64,000 nucleotides of DNA from the NCBI GenBank assembly GCA_022457155.1, contig JAJGOT010000308.1, positions 283,501 through 347,500 of the forward strand, written 5' to 3'. The notes below the pieces were generated by a model. It had not been told where the DNA came from and did no database searches. It saw only the letters and a list, made by a program, of their open reading frames with translations. The translations under genes and the position numbers were made by a program. Position 1 is the stretch's first letter; each line of letters starts with the position of its first letter. This stretch comes from Cladopsammia gracilis. Its lineage: Eukaryota; Cnidaria; Anthozoa; Scleractinia; Dendrophylliidae. Of the stretch, positions 11,665 to 22,271 are shown one piece after another.

Positions 11665-12506
11665 AGATTTTCCTTTAAAAATATAATATAATAGATATCA
11701 TATAATAGATATCATAGGTTGTTCTTTAAAAATTTGCGGTAAAAGTGGTTGGTTTTGTATATGGTGCCATTTTCTCAGAGTATAATATGGATTTATAATA
11801 TTTTCTCAGGCTTAACAGGAACTTTTTAACGGTGAACTCTCATAACTGTGAACTCCGAGACGACCGGCACAACAGTCATTTGCATTCCCGATTCAACTCC
11901 AGACACGTCCTCAAATGAACCAGAGACTGTTATCATAATATTGATACGTTTTAACAACAACGTACAATAATTCACTCACTAGTTTTCTCGTTGTTTATGT
12001 TCATATTGGCGCCAGAACAGCAACCATAATTATGGGAACTATACAAACCTCCGGTCAGGAAGTAAAATTGCAGTTTAATACCGATGCCTTGGATTTTATT
12101 TATACTTGACCAGAAATCCGCAACATTTCCTTCCAGCAAATTTTAGCTGTCTTCGCGACCCGCAAAAATATCCTTCCGCAAAACAAATTCAGTCGGGCAA
12201 TCCGCAAAATATCCTTGTGCACGGTAGCTAAATCAACAAAACTATGACGTCTTTCCCATACTATTGCATAATCAAACCGTAATAGCAATGATTCAAAATA
12301 GAACAAACGCAATTTTGCTCTGCCATATCGCTCATATTAAAACACAAACTTTCCCGTCCCATTTAACTTTCTTAAAACGTCTCCATTCGTAAAAATACAC
12401 CGTGAAATTCTCAAACTGCGTTTGCCAAAATAAAACGCATTTGACCTATTTTTACCCTTCCAAAGCAGCTTTAATGGCTTTACGACAAATGATTGAAACT
12501 GATAGG

Positions 12507-14541
12507 CAAATTAGTCACTCAAAGGCTCGAGTTATTTTTTAAGTACACAGGCCAGCCAATACTATGCCACCGGTGCCAGTCTTCCGAGCACGTTGTTAAA
12601 GACTCCCCGAAGCTCCAGCGCCCGGAGGGGGGGGCACCAGAGGCCCCCCAGCCCCCACTACAGCAACCAGCAACGACACTCCCCCTGTAACCACAATAGG
12701 CCATTTGCACGATAGCGTCATTTGACTACAACTACCAGAACTCATCGCGTTTTTCCTTTCTTATTTAAATTTTGTAATCCCAGTGAGGTTTAAATAACAA
12801 AGGCTCTAATTTGCACCACAAAACAAAAAAATGAACCTCCGTGCGACCCTTCTCCAGAAACTGCCGGCCACCCCCTACTACCGATGCCGTGAGCGTAAGC
12901 GTGAGAAATTTAATCTTTAAAGCGAGTTTGGCAACATCCTGTCTCGTGGTAAATTTAAATACAACAGATGATCACACACGTTTGGCGGAGATCAAAGATC
13001 TCCTAAAAACGCCATTATTCGCAGTAAAAAAAAGTGGATAGAGCTGGGGGAAAAACCGACCAAGTATTTCTACCAGCTTGATAATCAGCGACAAACACGC
13101 GACTCAATTTCAGAGTTAAGTGCCAACAATTCAACCGTGACTTCCAATAAAAATATTCTTCGCGAATGTCGCGATTTTTATCGTAACCTCCTTTCGGCTG
13201 AACAAGTTAATTTATCTAGCCAAGGCTGGCTTTTCGACCAACTGGATAAAACTCTGGCATCTGAAGACTAGGAGAAATGCGAAGGTGACCTCACACTCTT
13301 CGAAGGTCAATTGTTTTGTAATAACGAAATATAATATCCAATTTATTCAACACTTTTGGGAGATTCGACAGATTGTAAAGTATAAATAGGTGATGTCACG
13401 TTTAATTCTCGCGGAGATTGGGGTGTTGACAAACTGCGAGCCAGCGAGCCATGTGAGTCGCGCGAGTCATGCGAGGCAACTATTAGTTCCCAGTCCCTTT
13501 CATACATTAGTTCCTTCACCCTTTAGCAGTTCGCTTAGTTCGCACGAGTTTTCGCTTTCCTTCGATTATCCTATTCTCATCATAGCAGGAAATAGCAAGG
13601 GTGACAGGCCGCACAATCTCTACCAGTGTGAAACATATGAGAACCTTTTACATTTTTGCTCTAACGAGTGTATCTTTTAAAGATTTTCCTTTAAAAATAT
13701 AATATAATAGATATCATATAATAGATATCATAGGTTGTTCTTTAAAAATTTGCGGTAAAAGTGGTTGGTTTTGTATATGGTGCCATTTTCTCAGAGTATA
13801 ATATGGATTTATAATATTTTCTCAGGCTTAACAGGAACTTTTTAACGGTGAACTCTCATAACTGTGAACTCCGAGACGACCGGCACAACAGTTATTTGCA
13901 TTCCCGATTCAACTCCAGACACGTCCTCAAATGAACCAGAGACTGTTATCATAATATTGATACGTTTTAACAACAACGTACAATAATTCACTCACTAGTT
14001 TTCTCGTTGCTTATGTTCATATTGGCGCCAGAACAGCAACCATAATTATGGGAACTATACAAACCTCCGGTCAGGAAATAAAATTGCAGTTTAATATCGA
14101 TGCCTTGGATTTTATTTATACTTGACCAGAAATCCGCTTTCCGCTTTACTTGACCAGAAATCCTTCCAGCAAATTTTAGCTGTCTCTGCGACCCGCAAAA
14201 ATATCCTCCCGCAAAACAAATTCAGTCGGACAATCCGCAAAATATCCTTGTGCACGGTAGCTAAATCAACAAAACTATGACGTCTTTCCCATACTATTAC
14301 ATAATCAAACCGTAATAGCAATGATTCAAAATAGAACAAACGCAATTTTGCTCTGCCATATCGCACATATTAAAACACAAACTTTCCCGTCCCATTTAAC
14401 TTTCTTAAAACGTCTCCATTCGTAAAAATACACCGTGAAATTCTCAACCTGCGTTTGCCAAAATAAAACGCATTTGACCTAATTTTACCCTTCCAAAGCA
14501 GCTTTAATGGCTTTACGACAAATGATTGAAACTGATAGGTA
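12507..14541. repeat. 2.02-kb tandem duplication, second unit
   Basis: Same content as the first unit, joined directly to it. Differences include a TAG stop at about 13269 where the first unit has CAG, a shorter G tract, and a small rearrangement near 14130-14160 where ACTTGACCAGAAATCC is repeated. The right end continues into TAACGCGAGATA, as in the copy at 38760, so 14541 is the natural continuation and 12506/12507 is the novel junction. An uncollapsed haplotype in the assembly would look similar. Confidence 0.95.
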
Positions 14542-14883
14542 ACGCGAGATATCGAAACTTAAGAAGAACTTTATACCTTTGCGGTAAAGTAATGTGAGAT
14601 ATGACAAGTTCATGACAAGTTTTGACATCCGGATACCCAAGGGAAATTAACAATAGGTCTGGGGGTGCTCCCCAAAAATTTTAGGAGCAGTATGTGACGC
14701 CCTTCTTGAAATCCTAACCGGTTTAACCAACCATATCCTCAATGCCCTAATATAGCTTCTATAAAGAAGAAACAACTAACCCCCCCGGACAAAAGTCCAC
14801 AAAAATTTGTTAACAACTTTTATCCTTATATTCTAGCGACTCCTATATCTCGTTTTGCGCGCATGCGCTTTAACGAGATAAAA

Positions 14884-15545
14884 ACTGATCATGCAGTAAT
14901 TGAGTTGAATTTAACCGACTCCAATTAAAACTTAAAGGCGCCCGGCTTCTGGAAAATGAACGTCTCTCTTCTTGAAGATCCGAATTATCTGGAAGAATTA
15001 AAACAAATATTCCACTTTGGAAAAGAACAGGAAGCGAGAATTTATCAGACAAAAGGTGCATCTGGGATTGGATTAAGTATAATATTCGGAACCATGCTAT
15101 TTTGTTCTCGAAAAAGAAAGCCAAAGAACGATCTGCAATGGAAAAATACTTACAACAAGTATACGAGGAAGCAACTAAACAATTCGAACAGGACCCTTCC
15201 GACTCTAACCTAAATACTCTAAATGAAGCAAAAGAAACTCTAGAAAGTTATTATGAGGAAAAACAAGGAGTGTAATTATTCGCGCAAGGGCACGATGGCA
15301 CGAGCATGGCGAGAGAAGTACAAAATATTTTCTAAATTTAGAGAAGCGTAATCACGTCAAAAAAACATATAAGAAAACTATTAATAAGTGGTGGCATTAC
15401 ATCTGATCCTTTTGGGATACTGAACGAACAAAAACGTTTTTACCATAGCTTGTACCAATCAAACTTAACAGATGAGGATAAAGAAAATGGAAACGAATTT
15501 TTAAATAATTTGAATATACCAAGATTATCAGAAGAGGAGACTGGT
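14884..15545 (+). mobile_element. LINE ORF2, endonuclease end and linker (continues 8630-8921)
   Basis: TDHAVIELNL at 14886 is the last conserved endonuclease block, containing the catalytic-type histidine. It is followed by the linker: FWKMNVSLLEDPNYLEELK, IWDWIKYNIRNHAILFSKKK, then ARWHEHGEKSTKYFLNLEK and LNEQKRFYHSLYQSNL. Several frameshifts interrupt the reading (near 14930, 15060 and 15275). The element stops at about 15545, before the RT, where a new L1 5' region begins. Together with 8630-8921 this is one LINE interrupted by the Helentron-like copy. Confidence 0.82.
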
Positions 15546-15639
15546 ACGAGGTAATGGCGGAAGAACGTCTTTTTTTTGCACTGTAACGAGAACGGTGGGG
15601 AAGCCACATTTCATGTCTAAACGAAGCGCCATGCAGAGA

Positions 15640-16620
15640 AGCTAGAACTTCACGCTCGTCTTCCCAGTCCCAGCCATCGCCTAAAAGAAATCGCTCTCGC
15701 TCTACTGGCGACGAGATGGAAGCAGGCGAGGAGCGTCAATCTCTTAAACCAATTCTGGATAAGCTTTCATTTATGGAAGAACGAATTGAGGAGGACTTTG
15801 GCAGCTTGAAATCCGAAATCTCTCGTCTCAGTGCTGATTTTAGAGAAGAAGTCGAGGGCATTAAAAATACCTTGAAAGAAGTAGAAAAGTCCCTTCAGTC
15901 CGCATGGGATACTATCAGTGATGTACAGAAAGATGCCAAAACGCACAGCGATTTCAAGAAAACATGCCAGCAATCTTTGGATTCTCACCTCCAAGAAATA
16001 AATTTATTGAAGGCAAACAGTGCGAAATCTGCATTAGAAAGCCAGCAAGCAGAGATTAGAGCTCTGAAAGCAAGTTTAGCGAACGAACAGGAGAAGATAA
16101 TTGCCTAAGAGAACAACTCACGAAAGGAAAACCTTCGATTCATGAATATCCCGGAACGTAGAGGTGAGAATTGTGCAGATGTAGTTTATGATATAATTGA
16201 AAATGATCTGGGCATAAACACTGAAAACATACATTTCCATGCAGTCCATCGCATTGGTAAACCACGAGAAGCTGAAGACTCAACCCTACGACCGATAATT
16301 GCGCGTTTTCTAAGTAGAGAAGATCGAGATATAATTTACACGGCTAAAAACCGACTGAAGAAATCTAAGTTTCCATCTGCGTACATCACTCAAGACTACG
16401 CTAGAGCTATACAACTATACAATTAGAGAGGAAGGTGCCTATAAAATCGATGTTCTTAGTTAGGGAAAAAGGTGCTAACGCAAACGTTGTAGATAGAAAG
16501 CTGATCATCAGCAATGAGACATTCCACATTAACAATATTCCAGAGGAATTTAAACCACCACCGATAGAATCAAATTATAAGCTAATTATTTACTTTAATC
16601 TTATTTTTCTTCAATGTTAA
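15640..16620 (+). pseudogene. L1-type ORF1 (coiled coil plus RRM), broken
   Basis: A Ser/Arg-rich start (from about 15640) leads to a long coiled coil (MEERIEEDFGSLKSEISRLS to about residue 130). The junction ENNSRKENLRFMNIPE and the C-terminal domain containing IHFHAVHRIGKPRE and DRDIIYTAKNRLKK follow, the standard order in L1 ORF1 proteins, which form trimeric RNA-binding chaperones. A TAA at 16106-16108 and a frameshift near 16426 break it. The end IISNETFHINNIPEEFKP reaches about 16570. ORF2 does not follow, so this is a truncated copy. Confidence 0.78.
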
Positions 16621-16899
16621 ATCTAGTTTAACAAAAATGCTCGGCTTCCTCTTTTCGCATTACCATGCACTACCCAGCTTACCGTAATTTTAGTTTTACT
16701 TTGTTCTGTATATTTGTTTTGGGTATAGTTTTTGCTTTTGTTGTAAGGTATATTTATCTTGCTAGAACTAAATATTCTTCTTTTGCCTCGGTTCAAAACA
16801 TTTTTCGGTACTGCAGGGTGTTAACTGGAATGCTTCGTTTCGTATCTGCGCGCCCTTGTGTCTATTCATACTCATGTAATATTCATTATCCCGCGCGAT

Positions 16900-17315
16900 G
16901 ACGTAATTGGCATTATATAAGGTAGATGTGTCAGTTCGCAAAGATTTCCATGGAGGAACGTCAGAGTGATTCTGGTTCAGCACGGCCTGCTCCTGTTGTG
17001 GCCATAGAATTACCGCAGCAGGCCGTGCTCCCTCTTCAACCAGAAATACAAGCTTCTTCAAACGAAGTTCTCGGTTTTAGTAGAGCTTCCATGAGTGCGT
17101 CAGCCGCGGAACAAGCACATTCGCCGAGCCACGTGGCGGGGCTCCGAGTTCATCGTCAACCACATTGGGGCAGTTACAGGTTGGCTTCTTGGTTGTGTGT
17201 ATTTTGGCGTTATTTCGGGAATAGCTATGGTTTGGTTCGTTGGGGCGAGCGAGATATTTATTTCTCCGGTTTCCGTTTCAATTTTTCTTTCAGATCCTTG
17301 TTTGTTGTAGTTTAG
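16900..17315 (+). CDS. hypothetical ORF behind CRE-TATA promoter-like sequence
   Basis: GATGACGTAATTGG and TATATAAGG at about 16897-16919 form a CRE-like plus TATA-box pair, and an ATG at 16950 opens a frame (MEERQSDSGSARPAP, continuing to 17312). The first 70 residues are Ala/Pro/Ser-rich and the rest is low-complexity and hydrophobic. The layout resembles the 5' end of a retroelement or a DIRS/Gypsy gag leader, but no retroviral-type motif is visible. A splice acceptor-like TTACAG at about 17176 could change the frame. Confidence 0.3.
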
Positions 17316-17532
17316 GCGGCGTTTTTATTTCGGTTGTGTTTGTAGGAATTTTGCACGTGTGAATTCCTAATTAGATTCGGTAGATTTTTTGTACTTAGCT
17401 TTTGTTCGCGGGGGTGTTAAGACATTTTTGCTCGCCGAATATCGATGGTATATTATATCGGGCCCAAGATTGAAAGCGATAGGTGAGGTTTTAGTTTCAT
17501 GTTCACGTGACTGGGCTATGGCAAGGTGAAAC

Positions 17533-18003
17533 AAAGGGTTCTTGGCGAGCCTAATGACGAATTGCGTTGAGTATCTTTGTGAACCTTTGTGAACTCACTA
17601 TTGACATAAAGGATTTCTTTGTGAGCCCAATGGCGGAGTAAGTTGAGTCTCTTTGTGAACTCGCTATTGAGATTACTTGTTGCTGGGTGAGCCAAATTGA
17701 CGGACCGGAGTAAGTAAGGTGAACTCTCTGTTTTGATAAAGGGTTTCTTTGTGAGCCCAGTGACGGAGTAAGTCGAGTATCGTCGTGAACTCTCTGTTGA
17801 GATAAAGGGTTTCTTTGTGAGCCCAATGACGGAATAAGTCGAGTATCTTTGTGAACTCTCTGTTGAGATAAAGGGTTTCTTTGTGAGCCCAATGACGAAG
17901 TAAGTGGAGTATCTTTGTGAACTCACTGTTGGGATACACGGTTTCTTTGTGAGCCCGATGACGAAGTAAGTTGAGTATCTTTGTGAACTCACTGTTGAGA
18001 TGA
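17533..18003 (-). repeat. 66-bp minisatellite, about 7 units
   Basis: The block TTTGTGAGCCCAATGACG recurs with 66-bp spacing (GAGCCC at 17753, 17819, 17885 and 17951, with older units to about 17533). Because 66 is 22 codons and no stop falls in the unit, all three minus-strand frames stay open (for example SSQRYSTYFVIGLTKK repeats). That makes ORFs of 112-158 codons by arithmetic alone. No start context or flanking coding sequence supports a gene. Confidence 0.93.
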
Positions 18004-18189
18004 CATTCCAAGGTTAGAAAATAGTTTTAATCCATGCTTGTCTGGAATGCCAACAATGCAACATTTTCCTCGGATCAGAACTTATTAAAGTGGAGCATGC
18101 TCACAGCCTTAAGGTGATTCCTCAGTATTGCATTGCGCATCACTACTGCACATAATTTCTTGCGTCATTAGCGCGCGTACAGTCTGATA

Positions 18190-19480
18190 TAGTTGATAGA
18201 GTCATGGAAATCTATTCCAACTCACTTTTTTCAAAAATATGGAGGTCTTAATTTTCTTCTTCATTGTAATTATGACTCCAAATTTTTGAAGGAATCCAAA
18301 ATTCCACTTTTCTACAGACAAATACTGGCTAATCAGTTCCAAGAACTTAGGACCTTATATCAATATAACAATGGCCAAGATTTAATTATTTTCAATAACA
18401 AAGACATCCTGATCAACGGAAAGAGCTTTTTCTACCCAGAATGGAAGGAAAAAGGTGTCGTTTTTATCCATGACGCGTTAGATAATAATAATATTGTGGA
18501 AAATTATTGTCCTTTAATGCATTCCAGACAAAATTCAACACAAAATCTAATTTTTTGATCTACCTACAAGTGATCTCGGTGATCCCTAAACATTTACTTA
18601 AAAATCTAGATCTGTAAGGACAAGAAATGGATTTATAGATGATGATACAACCTTTCAGTTGTCTCCTTCGTTAATTATTGATCTATATAAAATAAAATCT
18701 AAGGACTATTATTGGCTTTACATCAATGCAACCACCGTCAAAGCCACGGGGCCAAAAAAATGGGAGAAGGAATTAAAATTAGAGAACATAGAATGGACAT
18801 CAATATTTAATCTCATAGGAAAAGTATGCCGAGAGAACAAACTAAGAGAATTCTATTTTAAATTGATTCATAGATTAACTGTTACTAATAACAGTTAATA
18901 ATACTAATACTAATACTGGTAATAATACATATGGTCTGGAAGACGTAAACAATTGCTTTTATTGTGGAGGACTTGAATCGATCACCCATACTTTTGTGGA
19001 ATGCTATTCGTCTCAAACGTTCTTTGATAGAATTATTCATTGGTTTAATAAGAAATACCATTCCACCTTTTCTCTAACACCTTTAGAAAAACTTTTTGGG
19101 ATAGTAACTAATGATGATGAAAATGATCACACTACTGTGCTAAAATTAAATTTCTGCTTATTATTTGGAAAATATTACTTATACAACCAGAAAACGCACT
19201 CAGAGCAATGCAACTTCGACCATTTTATCTCAATGATGGAACAAAAGATATACATTGAAAATCATATACAGAAAAACTAAAGGGTGTGAAGATGTTTCAA
19301 TCTCCTGCGCAACTTGTATTCCTTGCTTCCTTTTTACTCGATTCTTGATGTAAGTTAAGATATGTTGTGCTCGACTACTATTACTTTTTTATTATTGTTA
19401 TTATTATCATTACTATTATTACTATTATTACTTTATTATTATAATTTTATTGCAATAACTTATTATTTAATTAAACTATC
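18190..19480 (+). mobile_element. LINE ORF2 C-terminal remnant
   Basis: Post-RT blocks are recognisable: HFFQKYGGLNFLLHCNYDSK (about 18207), FYRQILANQFQELRTLY, FYPEWKEKGVVFIHDAL, then EWTSIFNLIGKVCRENKLRE. The zinc-finger block CFYCGGLESITHTFVECY is at about 18957-19010. Frameshifts or stops fall near 18558, 18620 and 18895. The 3' end is a TTA/ATT-rich tail at 19378-19450. A TTAAGGTGATTCC fragment (18109) immediately upstream belongs to another repeat type. 5'-truncated and dead. Confidence 0.82.
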
Positions 19481-20067
19481 TTTCAGTATTTTATTTAACT
19501 TGTAACTCTAACCTGCCTCTCTTTATGAGTGGAAACGACAACCAACGACATCGCGAAAACTCGTAAGCCACAAAACCGTCTAAAATGGACATCATTTGCG
19601 CTCAAATTGCATACAAGTCACAACGAAAACACAATGTTGAGGTAAGTGAAGTTTATTTCCACATTAAAGCTTTATTTTAGCATATATAAGACCAAAATGG
19701 ATTTCCCATACAGAGTCTACAGATCGTTAGTTGCGTAAACATCACATACTAAGCTTGGGCTGCCTGTGGTGGAAGTAGGTGAACTTGTGAACAAATCGGT
19801 GGTACACTACTACAGACTGAACACTTTGATCGAGACTTCCACATGCGATGGGAGTATAAATATGTTCGGCAAAACGTTTTCGCGTGGAAATGAAGGGGAA
19901 TGTGTCAAGTCTTGTGTAAAGACGCAGAAATTCCAGCATGCAGTTTGTAACGTTATGTGTGTGACATTGAAGCACGTGAAAAGTACACGTCAGAGAGAAA
20001 ATAAAGGCCAGTTTACACAAGGAATTTTTTATGCGAGTTTAGGGGCAATTTAGGCAAGCCCTGGTTT
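19481..20067. other. no gene recognised
   Basis: Apparently unique AT-rich DNA. Short frames on both strands (for example 19766-20053) show no motif. I see no repeat of other parts of the window here. Confidence 0.4.
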
Positions 20068-20846
20068 ACTGCGCCTTTCATAGCCTGTGAACAGGCTTAT
20101 TTTGGGGGAATTGGGTTAGGTTAAAATTGGCGAGCGAAGCGAGCCGAGCGCGGTCCGGGGAAGAGGGAAGGGGCGGTGAAGCCTGTGGACTCGCCTTTGA
20201 TGCTGTCGTTCCGCCCCCTGGTAATTATACTGTTATATGGTCAACAAGTTCATTAATATGTCGACAAGTTGTCATGTTTTATTCCGTTGAATTCATCAGT
20301 AGTAGTATAAAAATAGACAGGCTAAACACGACTCCCACTCTTCGCAAAAAAGTATTTAAAAAGCCCAAAGTATAAAGCTTTCCCAGTAAGACTTCAGAGA
20401 GAATTGCACCTTTAGATCACAGTTATGAATTTGTTCTCTTCATTGATATTGATCTCGGCGGATTATAATGTTTCCCGCCACACGGTAAAGTCGCGCTCGG
20501 CTCGCTTCGCTCGCCGATTTTAACTTAACCCAAATCACCAAAAAGAAGCCCATTCACAGGCTACGCCTTTCAATAACATGCGGAATTTGAAATTCAAATT
20601 TCCACCAACGGTTGCATTTTACATATACACTGCCGTCAATCATCTTAGCTTACCTCTCAGGAAACAGATCTTCACTTCAATGAGGTCAAAAGGTCACGTC
20701 CGTGCATTATGATTGGTAGATATTGATCTATTTTGTCTGCTTCTTTTTTTACATGGTCCGTTGGCTTTTGTATTAATTATGATTGACTGCAGGGAATAAC
20801 GAAATTTGAATTTCAAATTCCGCATGTTATTGAAAGGCACAGTAAG
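20068..20846. mobile_element. palindromic MITE (outer), interrupted by a second MITE
   Basis: The inverted arms are perfect over 37 bases: CCTTTCAATAACATGCGG onward at 20567-20603 against its reverse complement at 20803-20839. The left end (ACTGCGCCTTTCA, 20068-20080) is separated from the rest of its arm by the inserted MITE 20081-20563. Without the insertion the element is about 290 bp. It has no coding capacity. Confidence 0.8.
20081..20563. mobile_element. 483-bp MITE with 9-bp target duplication
   Basis: The ends are TAGCCTGTGAACAGGCT and its imperfect reverse complement. Inverted arms reach about 75 bp, including GGCGAGCGAAGCGAGCC on both sides. CGCCTTTCA flanks it at 20072-20080 and 20564-20572, a 9-bp target-site duplication made inside the outer MITE. 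A 9-bp duplication is typical of Mutator-like elements; the superfamily is inference. Confidence 0.85.
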
Positions 20847-21437
20847 GTGGTTCGATACAGTTTTCTGGAGACCATACCAACATTTTTCAATCGGCTTTTA
20901 AGCGGTCTTCTCCAAGTCAGATCAACGTGAAATTTCACCACTAACTGGTTTTGAATTGAAGTTTGGCAAGATATATTTTCTGATAAAATCGATATTACCA
21001 TGACGACGATAAAAAAGAAACTTAGAAATCAGTAAAAGTGTAATTTAGCGCGTTTAAGATTTCGCATTGAAAATCCCACATAGGCATCTTAAAATAGGGT
21101 ATATGGCATATATATTTTGTAAGAATAAAAAAAAATCTGTATTTTTGAATTAAAATATATCGCAATAACATTTCAAACCTTACTATTTGTGTTCTGGTAT
21201 TAAATTGATTGAGAGATTAACACTGGTTTTGTGAAATTGCTTAATGATAATGTCAAAAAGTAGCTTGATGTTATGTTTGTAAACCTTGAAAGTTTTGTTT
21301 ACTTTCTCTTTTGCGATCTTGAAAACTACCTTTTTTCCTAACATCACATCCACATGATGTGCAATTTTTAGGTAATTTTCGATTTTAATGGCTTTTGCAA
21401 AAATCTAAGAAAGCGCTCGATGGATTTTTTTTAAAAC
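20844..21437 (+). mobile_element. TTAA-family repeat, left copy (AAGGTGGTTCGATACAG end)
   Basis: 20844-20930 matches the reverse complement of 27054-27147, and 21052-21437 matches the reverse complement of 23871-24255. Thus two copies of one repeat face each other across ARMC9 exons 1 and 2. The other copy ends in TTAA. No transposase is present. Confidence 0.75.
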
Positions 21438-21796
21438 ATTCACTGTGCATGCTTACCAATGTGCAAATTTTTTTATTATTATTAGTATTTTTTTATTACT
21501 TTATTCATAACACGAACAACAAACACTTACAATAGTTCGGAAGCAAGGCCGGTGACTCCCGGCGACCTCGTCCCACAAATCGCTCTTTCACCACAAAGCG
21601 ACGGGCCGAATCGCCATAAAAACACCACAGCCATAAGGCCACATAAGTTTCCTATCCCATCGACTCGTCTCGGCGATCGCACTGCGATTTTAGGGGGAGA
21701 AATTTCAAATAATATTCGGTTTTCTGCAATCTTCCCGACCGTTCAGCTACGATCATACGACATTCTGCACTCTCATTGGCCAATTCAAAATAACAA
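21438..21796. other. no gene recognised; TTATTA run, then GC-richer DNA
   Basis: A TTATTA run at 21470-21500 is followed by 250 bp of higher GC without recognised motifs. It may be part of the region upstream of ARMC9. Confidence 0.35.
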
Positions 21797-21897
21797 CCAC
21801 GCGCAATAAGTAGACTGTCAAGGGAGGCAAAAGACAAATTTTGCGCCAGTCAATAAACACACTGGCCCCCCTCCCTTGACAGTCTACTTATTGCGCG
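21797..21897. repeat. 100-bp hairpin (GCGCAATAAGTAGACTGTC arms)
   Basis: CGCGCAATAAGTAGACTGTC and AAGGGAGG at 21797-21825 are repeated inverted at 21868-21897, enclosing a loop of about 40 bp. Palindromic MITE or a junction of two inverted repeat ends. Confidence 0.8.
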
Positions 21898-22022
21898 TGC
21901 TCCCGCTCTTTCGCTCTTCCCATCGTTCCCCGAGCTCCCATTTTCTCTTTTACCGTTCTTTACTGATAGGAGCCTCTGCGGAGGAGAGAGGGTCTAGGCG
22001 GAATGCCGATATGGTTTTCGAA

Positions 22023-22106
22023 AGTATCGAACGCACCGATATTTCACCCAAGTATCGATATTTCAAACGATACTAAAATATCGATAACAAATTCTTGGTA
22101 TCGATG
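22023..22106. promoter_or_regulatory. TATCGATA cluster upstream of ARMC9
   Basis: Two exact TATCGATA palindromes (22053-22060, 22079-22086) and partial versions at 22025, 22069 and 22099 lie 115-200 bp before the ARMC9 ATG. This is the DRE motif known from insect housekeeping promoters; its use in this organism is inference. An ATGGCGG motif (22133) follows between the cluster and the start codon. Confidence 0.5.
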
Positions 22107-22220
22107 TCCCACCCGTAATTTGGAAGAAAAAAATGGCGGAATTTCAGAAAGTTATGTTTTAAACGATACAAGCTAAAACAAATTATATCTCTTTTTCCGG
22201 AGAAAAAGTATTGATGGAAA

Positions 22221-22271
22221 ATGGATGCAGTTATAGCCATTGAAGCGGATTTAAATGCTATTATAAAGGAG
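22221..22271 (+). CDS. ARMC9: ARMC9 exon 1 (start of LisH region)
   Basis: ATG at 22221 begins MDAVIAIEADLNAIIKE and the exon ends at GAG|GTAGGC in phase 0. It joins exon 2 as IIKE|YLDYLGYSSTSSTF, matching the LisH-type start of ARMC9, a basal-body and ciliary protein. An out-of-frame ATG at 22214 opens a 9-codon upstream ORF that overlaps the start. The short first exon and phase are consistent with all later exons, which are also phase 0. ARMC9 is a single-copy ciliary gene in animals (linked to Joubert syndrome in humans). Confidence 0.75.

Larger units (their letters stand above)
10488..12506. repeat. 2.02-kb tandem duplication, first unit
   Basis: The unit starts at CAAATTAGTCACTCAA and ends at GAAACTGATAGG. 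It matches the next unit at a visual identity of about 98 percent. It includes the ORF1 zinc-knuckle end, an ORF2 fragment, a TATA-box module (11365), a 96-codon frame (11374-11664) and a region shared with 38202-38760. Confidence 0.95.
8922..14884. mobile_element. Helentron/Helitron-like element, copy 1 (about 5.96 kb)
   Basis: The left end reads TCAAAGGGCTCTTAAAGCC followed by ATCTCGTTAAAGCG. The right end reads CGCTTTAACGAGATAAAAAC, so a 14-base ATCTCGTTAAAGCG motif is inverted at the two ends. A palindrome GCGCATGCGC lies about 16 bases inside the right end. The insertion separates IPAI from TDHAV of a LINE endonuclease with no obvious target duplication. The copy at 35431-39110 shares about 75 bp at the left end and about 900 bp at the right end. 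Short asymmetric inverted ends, a subterminal hairpin, no target duplication and a PIF1-like helicase remnant in the sister copy all point to Helentrons. The interior is filled with LINE and Penelope debris. The family assignment is inference. Confidence 0.6.

Noticed and set aside
10488..14541. LTR retrotransposon with two LTRs formed by the 2-kb repeats
   Set aside because: The units are directly adjacent with no internal region and contain LINE sequence, so they are a tandem duplication.
17533..18003. CRISPR array
   Set aside because: Contiguous 66-bp repeats without unique spacers, in animal DNA.
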